Source of the DNA: Natronohydrobacter sp.
Lineage (GTDB): Bacteria > Pseudomonadota > Alphaproteobacteria > Rhodobacterales > Rhodobacteraceae
DNA length: 8,088 nucleotides
Assembly: GCA_007118445.1 (NCBI GenBank)
Contig: SKRP01000048.1
Span: forward strand, 1 to 8,088
Reading direction: 5' to 3'
Within the stretch, counting starts at the first letter, position 1; each line of letters opens with the position of its first letter. Shown piece by piece: positions 1 through 5,172 of this stretch. The position numbers and the translations under genes were made by a program. Below the pieces are notes generated by a model. It searched no databases. It was not told where the DNA came from and worked only from the letters and a program-made list of their open reading frames with translations.

Positions 1-26
1 CGGATTACGTCATATCGCGAACCCGC

Positions 27-1244
27 TTACGCCGCTTTGAAGCGTTTCAGGATCAGCACAGCATTCAGCCCGCCAAAGGCGAAGGCATTCGACATCACCG
101 CATCGACCTTTGCTGCGCGCGCGGAATTGGGCACCGGATCAAGCCGGATTTCGGGATCAGCTTCGGTGAAATTCACCGTGGGCGCGATCACGCCCTCGCC
201 GATGGCCATCAGCGCGGCCAGCAATTCCACTGCACTTGTGGCCCCGATCAGATGTCCATGCATGGATTTCGTCGAGGAGACCGGCACGCGGTCCAGATGA
301 TCGCCCAGCACAGCGCGCAACGCCTGCGCCTCGATCCGGTCATTCGCCGCCGTGCCAGTGCCATGGGCGTTGACATAACCGATATCTGCGGGCTGCATTC
401 CGGCGTCCTGCAAAGCCGCGCGCATCGCGCGCACCGGCCCGTCGAGATCCGGCATGACGATATCGCCCGCATCCGCGCTCATGCCGAAACCGGCGACCTC
501 GGCCAGAACCTCGGCCCCGCGCGCCTGCGCGTGCTCCAGCGCTTCAAAGACGAAAACCGCCCCGCCCTCGCCCTGCACCATGCCCGAACGATCCTTCGAG
601 AAGGGCCTGCAGGTGTCGCGCGCCATTACCCGCAGCCCTTCCCAGGCCTTGATGCCGCCGAAACAGAGCATCGCCTCTGATCCGCCGGTCAGCATCACAT
701 CCGCCGCCCCGCCCCGGACCAACTGAAACGCCTGCCCCATCGCGTGATTGGCCGAAGCACAGGCAGTCGAAACCGTGAAACCCGGCCCTTTCAGCCCGAA
801 TTCCATCGAAAGATGCGAGGTCGCAGCGTTATGCATCAGACGCGGCACCACGAAAGGGTGGACGCGGTTTTTCCCTTCCTCATAGACCGTGCGGTAATTG
901 TCATCGACCGTGATATTCCCGCCGCCCGCCGTGCCCAGCACCACGCCCGCGCGCAGCGCCGCCGCGTCGTTCAGCTCCAGCCGCGCCTGCCCCATGGCCT
1001 GCCGCGCAGAGACCAGCGCGAACTGGCTGAACCGGTCCAGCAGCGACAGCGACCCGCGCGCGAAATGTGCCTCTGGTTCAAACCCGCGCACTTCCGCACC
1101 GATCTGCACCGACAGACGGTCCACGTCGCGGCAGGTCAGCGGCCCGATGGCGCATTGCCCGGCCTGCATGGCCGCAAGGGTCGCAGGCACGTCCTTGCCC
1201 AGCGGGTTGACCGTGCCTGCCCCCGTGATCACAACCCGCCTCAT
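27..1244 (-). CDS. Beta-ketoacyl-ACP synthase, KAS II (FabF/NodE) type
   Basis: Decarboxylating condensing enzyme: it joins an acyl group held on its active-site Cys to malonyl-ACP, lengthening the chain by two carbons in the cytoplasm. The 405 residues match the FabF/NodE length (about 400-413). The complete KAS II catalytic set is visible: Cys162 in VSTACASAN, His294 in NAHGTGTAAND, and Lys326 with His331 in STKSMHGHLIGA. The C-terminal gating loop is SNAFAFGGLNA (385-395), where FabF usually has SNSFGFGG. The start codon overlaps the stop codon of the upstream ACP gene (ATGA), so translation is probably coupled; no strong ribosome site of its own is visible. Family knowledge makes a condensing enzyme certain. 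That it acts in a specialised pathway rather than bulk fatty-acid synthesis is inferred from its pairing with a private, atypical ACP and from the absence of fabD, fabG or fabZ beside it. The product chain is unknown. The gene ends 26 bases inside the window edge. Confidence 0.93.
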   Translation of the reverse strand: MRRVVITGAGTVNPLGKDVPATLAAMQAGQCAIGPLTCRDVDRLSVQIGAEVRGFEPEAHFARGSLSLLDRFSQFALVSARQAMGQARLELNDAAALRAGVVLGTAGGGNITVDDNYRTVYEEGKNRVHPFVVPRLMHNAATSHLSMEFGLKGPGFTVSTACASANHAMGQAFQLVRGGAADVMLTGGSEAMLCFGGIKAWEGLRVMARDTCRPFSKDRSGMVQGEGGAVFVFEALEHAQARGAEVLAEVAGFGMSADAGDIVMPDLDGPVRAMRAALQDAGMQPADIGYVNAHGTGTAANDRIEAQALRAVLGDHLDRVPVSSTKSMHGHLIGATSAVELLAALMAIGEGVIAPTVNFTEADPEIRLDPVPNSARAAKVDAVMSNAFAFGGLNAVLILKRFKAA

Positions 1245-1528
1245 GCGGCCCGGCGTGCCACCAGCTTTTCGACCTCAGCGATGATCGCGCCGACCGATGA
1301 AATATCAAAACCCGGCTGATCAGGCGTATTGGCGTTGAACGGCACGGTAAGGCCGAAACTCTCTTCGATTCCGAAAATGCATTCCACAACGCCCAGGCTG
1401 TCGATGCCGAGCTCGCTCAGACGCATCTGCGGCGTGACATCTTCGGGGTCCAGCATGGCCTGTTCCGCGATTATCGCGATGACGCGATCAGCGATCCTGT
1501 CGTTTTCTTGCATGATATCGAGTCCCAT
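1241..1528 (-). CDS. Acyl carrier protein (phosphopantetheine-binding), specialised type
   Basis: Small carrier protein that holds a growing acyl chain as a thioester on a 4'-phosphopantetheine arm. The attachment site is Ser44 in the motif LGIDSLGVVE, at the start of helix II. At 95 residues it is longer than housekeeping AcpP (about 78). The excess is an N-terminal stretch before the first helix and an enlarged loop after helix II (TVPFNANTPDQPGFDISS, about 61-78). This size and the stretch 'GIDSLG...F.I...FGL..P' recall NodF and the rhizobial very-long-chain carrier AcpXL; that comparison is from memory, not an alignment. The start at 1528 is preferred over the internal Met at 1513 because AGGAG lies 8 bases upstream. 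The stop overlaps the start of the beta-ketoacyl synthase gene, so this carrier is probably the synthase's substrate partner. It lies 130 bases downstream of the L,D-transpeptidase gene on the same strand and could be cotranscribed with it. Confidence 0.92.
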   Translation of the reverse strand: MGLDIMQENDRIADRVIAIIAEQAMLDPEDVTPQMRLSELGIDSLGVVECIFGIEESFGLTVPFNANTPDQPGFDISSVGAIIAEVEKLVARRAA

Positions 1529-1536
1529 GGAAAGCG

Positions 1537-1541
1537 CTCCT
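1537..1541 (-). promoter_or_regulatory. Ribosome binding site of the acyl carrier protein gene
   Basis: Read on the minus strand this is AGGAG, followed by 8 bases and then ATG at 1528. It decides the start in favour of 1528 rather than the in-frame ATG at 1513, which has only a weak GGGA-like stretch in front of it. Confidence 0.7.
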
Positions 1542-1612
1542 GTCAGTTGGATACGCCTCTTCCTCTACCATGACTGTATCAGTTTCGTCACAGTGGGCAA
1601 CTCAAATTCTCG

Positions 1613-1648
1613 CGCCTGCAGCACAGGCGGGCATGTGACCGGCCCGCC
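1613..1648 (-). terminator. Two overlapping hairpins after the L,D-transpeptidase gene; possible weak terminator
   Basis: Directly after the transpeptidase stop (minus strand), GGCGGGC (1648-1642) pairs perfectly with GCCCGCC (1632-1626) around a 9-base loop. Further on, CGCCTG (1629-1624) pairs with CAGGCG (1618-1613) around a 5-base loop. The two stems share bases 1626-1629, so they cannot both form. No run of U follows either stem, so this is not a standard intrinsic terminator. It may stabilise the 3' end or reduce read-through into the ACP gene. Confidence 0.4.
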
Positions 1649-1658
1649 CTGCCCGGTG

Positions 1659-3269
1659 TCAGATCCGCAATGCGTCTTGCACGGCACCTGCCCGGCGCAG
1701 CGCCTCGAATATCTTGGCATCGCGGCCATAGATGTCATTGCGGAAATTGAGCGCGCCCCGCGCGTTGGTAAAGGCCGTGCGATAGACCAGATGCACCGGC
1801 ACCGGATCATCCAGATAGATCCGGGTCAGGCGGCCCGTGTTGAGCGTGCGGTGATACAGATCCTGCGGGTTTTCAGTCTGGCGCGACAACAATTCATAGG
1901 CAAAGTCACGCGGATCGTTCAGCCGCACACAGCCCGAGGAATGCGTGCGGACCGTGGTGTTGAACAGATGCCGCTCGGGCGTGTCATGCAGATAGATCGC
2001 ATAGGGGTTCGGGAACATGAATTTCACCTCGCCCAGCGCATTGTTCGGACCCGGGGGCTGACGCACATTGAAGGGGAAATTCGCCGGCGTGTAGCGCGCG
2101 AAATTGACCGCACTGCGCGGCACGACACGCCCGCGCGAATCGACAATCTCGAGATGACGCGCACCGCCTGCGGCCAATGCCCCCCAATAGGACCGCGCCA
2201 GGATCGACCGTGGGAGAGTCCAGTCCGGGTTGACTTCGAGATAGGTCATGTGGTCGGAGAATTCCGGCGTCTGACGGTCGCTGGCCTGCGCGCCGATGAC
2301 CGAGATCGTCTCGAAAGTCACCTGATCATGATCGACGATCTGCGAAGTGAAATCGGTCAGATTGACCCAGATATGGCGCTCGCCGCGCGGGATGTTCAGC
2401 CAGCGCTCGCGTTCCATGGCGACGATGACGGATTTCAGCCGCTCTTCGGGCGGGACATTCATCGCGCGGATCATGGCGGGCCCGGCGATGCCATCGGCTT
2501 CGAGACCGTGATTGGTCTGGAAATTCAGCACTGCCATCTGCAACGCCGAATCATAGCTGGCCGTGGCCGAGCGTTCCAGATATCCCATTGCGATCAGCCG
2601 GTTGCGCAGGGCGACCACTTCCGGGCCCGACGTGCCCGGCGTCATCCGCGTCTCGGGAACGCGCGGCCCCCAGCCGCCTGCCGCGATGACCTGCTCCAGT
2701 TCTATGCGCGCCCGCAACAGCCGCGCATATTCAGGTGCCGCGGGGATCAGGTTGCGCAACACAGACGGTGCAGGTGAGTCTGCCATCGCCTGCAGCAGTT
2801 CCCCGGCATCAGGGCGCGGCAGAACCCGCACGATGCTGCGATCAACCGTGCGCGGATTGATCACGCCGCTGGAGATATCCCGCGCATATTGCAGGAAAAC
2901 CTGTGTCACCCGCGCCTCGAGCACTCCGCGGTCGCGCTCGCTCACAACCTGCTCGAAAGCCGCGATCAGTCCGGGCAGGTCATAGCGCGATGCCGGAAGC
3001 CCGTGATCCGGCGCGCGCGCCAACGCATTGAGCAATGCCTCGCGCCGGGCGGCACTGTCCCCTCCGGTCCAGAGCGGCGCATAGCCCGTTTCGCGGTAAA
3101 ATGCCGAGATCTTTTCATCTTCGGCAACATGCTCGGCGAGCGCCTGACGGAATGCCGGAAACTGCTGCCCGCTGGCCGGTGCCGCTGTCGCAAGCGCAAT
3201 TCCAAGTGCCAGTGCCGCGGCCGTTCCCCGCAAGAATGCCAGCCTGAAAACACTGGAAAAATCACGCAT
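1659..3269 (-). CDS. L,D-transpeptidase, YcbB/LdtD type, with peptidoglycan-binding domain
   Basis: Periplasmic enzyme of the family that forms 3-3 (mDAP-mDAP) crosslinks in peptidoglycan using tetrapeptide donors; it is structurally unrelated to penicillin-binding proteins. From the ATG at 3269 the protein has 536 residues. A signal peptide covers about 1-34 (basic N-end, hydrophobic core around 15-30, cleavage near APASG-QQ). A scaffold region typical of YcbB proteins follows (about 40-200), then a PG_binding_1 domain (about 208-270, with the typical NFQTNHGLEADGIAG), then a YkuD catalytic domain (about 296-465). The catalytic motif is complete: His428 in YLHDT, and HSSGCVRL with His443 and nucleophile Cys447. 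A TTG codon 18 bases upstream also opens the frame, but GGGAG six bases before the ATG fixes the start at 3269. The gene diverges from an M15_2 murein peptidase gene, the family expected to cut the bonds this enzyme makes. E. coli YcbB is about 615 residues, so this is a shorter version. Confidence 0.93.
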   Translation of the reverse strand: MRDFSSVFRLAFLRGTAAALALGIALATAAPASGQQFPAFRQALAEHVAEDEKISAFYRETGYAPLWTGGDSAARREALLNALARAPDHGLPASRYDLPGLIAAFEQVVSERDRGVLEARVTQVFLQYARDISSGVINPRTVDRSIVRVLPRPDAGELLQAMADSPAPSVLRNLIPAAPEYARLLRARIELEQVIAAGGWGPRVPETRMTPGTSGPEVVALRNRLIAMGYLERSATASYDSALQMAVLNFQTNHGLEADGIAGPAMIRAMNVPPEERLKSVIVAMERERWLNIPRGERHIWVNLTDFTSQIVDHDQVTFETISVIGAQASDRQTPEFSDHMTYLEVNPDWTLPRSILARSYWGALAAGGARHLEIVDSRGRVVPRSAVNFARYTPANFPFNVRQPPGPNNALGEVKFMFPNPYAIYLHDTPERHLFNTTVRTHSSGCVRLNDPRDFAYELLSRQTENPQDLYHRTLNTGRLTRIYLDDPVPVHLVYRTAFTNARGALNFRNDIYGRDAKIFEALRRAGAVQDALRI

Positions 3270-3275
3270 AGTTAA

Positions 3276-3280
3276 CTCCC
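3276..3280 (-). promoter_or_regulatory. Ribosome binding site of the L,D-transpeptidase gene
   Basis: On the minus strand this reads GGGAG, then 6 bases, then ATG at 3269. It lies inside the extra six codons that a TTG start at 3287 would add, so it argues against that longer form and keeps the signal peptide at a normal length. Confidence 0.7.
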
Positions 3281-3305
3281 GGACCAATCATTGCGTCAGA
3301 TAGGC

Positions 3306-3334
3306 AGAATATCGCCCATCACGTCCAGTCACAA
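3306..3334 (-). promoter_or_regulatory. Candidate sigma-70-type promoter for the L,D-transpeptidase gene
   Basis: On the minus strand, TTGTGA (3334-3329) and TATTCT (3311-3306) are separated by exactly 17 bases. Each matches the consensus at 4 of 6 positions. The predicted transcript would start near 3299, giving a leader of about 30 bases that contains the GGGAG ribosome site. Spacing and placement are good but the hexamers are only moderate matches. Confidence 0.35.
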
Positions 3335-3490
3335 GCGCGCAACCTTTGACTCTGTGTCCCAAGGGCGACTCTTTCAGGTTTTGTGAAGATTTTTCATCCA
3401 GACTGGCGGACATGACACAGTATCGGCACTCTTCGCAAGCCGGGGCAGACCGGCAAATTTCCGCTCACAATCGTCCAGGCGTGACGATTC

Positions 3491-3518
3491 GGCCTGAAAC
3501 CCCCTTGGGTTGGCAGCC
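3491..3518 (+). other. Imperfect hairpin upstream of the M15_2 peptidase gene
   Basis: The core is AACCC-CCTT-GGGTT (3498-3511), a 5-bp stem with a 4-base loop. It is extended by CTG/CAG (3494-3496 with 3514-3516) and GG/CC (3491-3492 with 3517-3518) with small bulges. It lies about 120 bases before the start codon and no U-run follows. It may be a leader structure, but short stems like this also arise by chance. Confidence 0.3.
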
Positions 3519-3636
3519 GCGTTATGGCATTTCTCGGGTCACAAATCCGCGAAGAACAAAAGAAATCTGCCATGGACCGCCTGCTGTTGTGGGCATCAGG
3601 CCAAGCAGATCACTGGGACAAGGGACAGAGCGTTTC

Positions 3637-4206
3637 ATGACTGACGCAGACACTTCGACCATGACCCGCCGTGCAATCCTGGGTGCTTTTGCGGCGACTG
3701 CGATCAGCGCTGCACCATTCTTTCCCGGTGTAACGGCCTATGCGCGCGGCGCAGGGGATATCAGACGGATCCGATTCTATTCCGGCCGCACAGGCGAGAA
3801 CATGGACGTGATCTACTGGATCGACGGCACGTATATTCCCGAGTCGCTTGCCGAAATCAATCACTTCTTCCGCGATTGGCGGAACAACCAGGTCCATGAT
3901 ATCGACAGGCGCACCGTCGACTTTCTGGCCGCTGCACATAATATCCTGCGCGTCAGTGAACCCTACATGCTCCTGTCAGGCTATCGCTCACCCGCAACAA
4001 ACAACATGTTGCGCGCCCGGTCGCGCAATGTCGCGCAGAATTCGTTGCATCTGCACGGGAAAGCTGCGGATGTGCGGCTCAATTCGCGCTCGGTCAGCCA
4101 GATCGCACGCGCTGCGATTTCGTGCAATGCCGGGGGTGTGGGGCGGTATTCGCGGTCGAATTTCGTGCATTTTGACTGCGGTGCCAACCGGTCCTGGGGT
4201 CGATAG
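3637..4206 (+). CDS. Tat-exported M15_2 (DUF882) murein peptidase, MepK/YcbK type
   Basis: Predicted zinc peptidase of the periplasm. The characterised E. coli relative, MepK (YcbK), is a murein endopeptidase that cuts 3-3 crosslinks; the same activity here is inferred. The 189-residue protein begins with a twin-arginine signal (TMTRRAILGAF at 8-18, then a hydrophobic stretch to about 36), implying export in folded form, as is common in this family. The catalytic core carries SGYRSPATN (114-122), the ligand motif HxxxxxxD as His138 and Asp145 within SLHLHGKAADVRL, and His178 in FVHFDCG near the C-terminus; the usual metal ligands are all present. The length fits the family (about 180). The chosen start precedes the Tat motif by nine residues and has AGGGA upstream, though at a rather long spacing of 11 bases. 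An alternative ATG at 3661 would leave the RR motif directly at the N-end and has no ribosome site. It is divergent from the L,D-transpeptidase gene. Confidence 0.9.
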   Translation: MTDADTSTMTRRAILGAFAATAISAAPFFPGVTAYARGAGDIRRIRFYSGRTGENMDVIYWIDGTYIPESLAEINHFFRDWRNNQVHDIDRRTVDFLAAAHNILRVSEPYMLLSGYRSPATNNMLRARSRNVAQNSLHLHGKAADVRLNSRSVSQIARAAISCNAGGVGRYSRSNFVHFDCGANRSWGR

Positions 4207-4220
4207 ACGTCATTGCCATC

Positions 4221-4247
4221 GGCGGTGACCTTGCGTGCGGCGGTGAC
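4221..4247 (+). repeat. Short direct repeat, GGCGGTGAC twice
   Basis: GGCGGTGAC occurs at 4221-4229 and again at 4239-4247, an exact 9-base repeat with a period of 18. It lies just after the peptidase stop codon. Two copies are too few to name a function; it could be a decayed tandem duplication or a binding-site pair. Confidence 0.5.
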
Positions 4248-4382
4248 GGTGTGTGGCGCAATCACGGATCTGCCACGCGACAACGCAGATGGGCTGGACA
4301 GACCCTCCGAAAGTCAGCTTGGCCCGGGCGGAAATCTTAATGCCAGGCCTTCACACTGTATTTACTGCTGCCCTGAATAACA

Positions 4383-4412
4383 TTGCGCGCAGAACCGCTC
4401 AGCGCTTATAGT
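4383..4412 (+). promoter_or_regulatory. Candidate promoter for kpsT-kpsE
   Basis: TATAGT (4407-4412) matches the -10 consensus at 5 of 6 positions. TTGCGC (4383-4388) is a weak -35, 18 bases upstream. This is the best rightward promoter-like pair in the gap before kpsT. The weak -35 could mean activator dependence, but may equally mean the call is wrong. Confidence 0.3.
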
Positions 4413-4518
4413 CTCGCGGGACTGCGTGGATGACAGGGCAGTGCAGCAAGCGCGTTGGTGGCATGACATCGGGATTGTGCCATTGAATCGGGCGATCTGG
4501 TGGTGAAGGCCTGCGTAT

Positions 4519-5172
4519 ATGTTGGAATTCGAGAATGTGAGCAAATCCTTCTGGACCGGGACACAGCGCAAGATCATTCTTGAAGATGCGAGTTTCAGCG
4601 TTCGGCGCGGGATGAATCTCGGGATATTGGCGAAGAACGGCACTGGTAAGACCACAGTCATAAACATGATGGCCGGACTGGAAAAACCGGATGACGGACA
4701 TATCCACCGGCGTTGCAGCATTTCCTTCCCGCTGGGTTTCATGGGCGGGCTCGACAGCAAGCAGTCAGGCACTGAAAATGTGCGCTACATTGCCTCGCTC
4801 TACAGTCTGGACCCCGATGAGGTCGAAGCCTTCTGCCGCTGGCTTTGCGATATCGGCGAGTATTTCAGCATGCCCATCGGAACCTACAGCCAGGGGATGC
4901 GCGCGCGGCTGGCCCTGTCGCTGATGCTGGCAATGAATTTCGACCTCTATCTTATCGATGAGGGCATGCCCTCGACCACGGATGTTGCCTTCAATCGCCG
5001 CGCGGGGGCGGTGATGCGCGAGCGGTTCGAAACATCGACTTTGGTCATCGTGTCACATCAGGTGGAAATTCTGCGGAAATTCTGCAATTCTGCAGCGGTG
5101 CTGCATGACGGGAAGCTGTTTTTCTTCGACACGCTCGACGAAGCCAAGGAACTCTATGACTACACAGATTAG
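4519..5172 (+). CDS. kpsT: Capsule polysaccharide ABC exporter, ATP-binding protein (KpsT type)
   Basis: ATPase of an ABC-2 exporter that moves lipid-linked capsular polysaccharide across the inner membrane; its normal partner is the permease KpsM. The 217 residues fit the KpsT/CtrD/BexA/RkpS length exactly. Walker A is at 38-45 (AKNGTGKT), Walker B with catalytic Glu148 is LYLIDEG (143-149), and the H-loop is His180 in VSHQ. The signature is the family's variant YSQGMRARLA (123-132) in place of LSGGQ, and PLGFMGG (71-77) is the KpsT-type segment around the Q-loop. Oddities: the first Gly of Walker A is Ala38, where relatives have GRNGAGKST, and the family's usual Gln in the GGFQ-like segment appears to be Asp79. 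Both changes come at functional positions, but the rest of the site is intact. The ribosome site GAAGG lies 9 bases before the ATG. The gene overlaps kpsE by 17 bases. No kpsM gene is in the window. Confidence 0.9.
   Translation: MLEFENVSKSFWTGTQRKIILEDASFSVRRGMNLGILAKNGTGKTTVINMMAGLEKPDDGHIHRRCSISFPLGFMGGLDSKQSGTENVRYIASLYSLDPDEVEAFCRWLCDIGEYFSMPIGTYSQGMRARLALSLMLAMNFDLYLIDEGMPSTTDVAFNRRAGAVMRERFETSTLVIVSHQVEILRKFCNSAAVLHDGKLFFFDTLDEAKELYDYTD
5146..5150 (+). promoter_or_regulatory. Ribosome binding site of kpsE, inside the end of kpsT
   Basis: AAGGA followed by 5 bases and then ATG at 5156. It selects this start over an in-frame ATG at 5105 that lacks such a site, and it shows that the two genes overlap by 17 bases and are translated from one message. 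Confidence 0.7.

Larger units (their letters stand above)
3270..3636. other. Divergent intergenic region between the L,D-transpeptidase and the M15_2 peptidase genes
   Basis: These 367 bases hold the 5' regions of two oppositely directed cell-wall genes. Visible items are the transpeptidase ribosome site, a candidate leftward promoter (3306-3334), an imperfect hairpin (3491-3518), and a good rightward -35-like TTGACT (3346-3351) for which I cannot find a matching -10. The rightward reading frame of the peptidase is open back to 3346, but that stretch lacks a ribosome site and would bury the Tat signal in mid-protein, so I treat it as non-coding. The length leaves room for a regulated promoter or a leader RNA. 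Confidence 0.6.
4207..4518 (+). other. Intergenic region between the M15_2 peptidase and kpsT
   Basis: These 312 bases hold no convincing gene. The open frames crossing the region are short, unconserved in appearance and lack ribosome sites. Visible items are a short direct repeat (4221-4247), a candidate promoter (4383-4412) and a small inverted repeat TGGCA-N14-TGCCA (4459-4482) between that promoter and kpsT. I see no clear terminator for the peptidase gene. If the candidate promoter is real, kpsT has a leader of about 100 bases. Confidence 0.5.

Noticed and set aside
744..1319. 191-codon open frame on the plus strand
   Set aside because: Opposite the beta-ketoacyl synthase with intact catalytic residues; Arg-rich shadow with no motif.
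1573..1594. ACTGT-N12-ACAGT inverted repeat upstream of the ACP gene
   Set aside because: Only five base pairs with a 12-base spacer; arms of this size are common by chance and no promoter is convincingly positioned around it.
1329..2777. 482-codon open frame on the plus strand
   Set aside because: It lies opposite the L,D-transpeptidase and ACP genes, both with complete family motifs. Its own protein is rich in Arg, His and Gln without recognisable domains, as expected of an antisense frame in GC-rich DNA.
3270..3287. Six-codon upstream extension of the L,D-transpeptidase from a TTG codon
   Set aside because: The GGGAG ribosome site lies inside this extension and is correctly spaced for the ATG at 3269.
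3346..3636. 97-codon N-terminal extension of the M15_2 peptidase
   Set aside because: It would place the twin-arginine signal in mid-protein, has no ribosome site, and makes the protein far longer than the family norm.
3981..4283. 100-codon minus-strand frame over the end of the peptidase gene and the gap
   Set aside because: No ribosome site, no domain, and most of it is antisense to the conserved zinc-site region.
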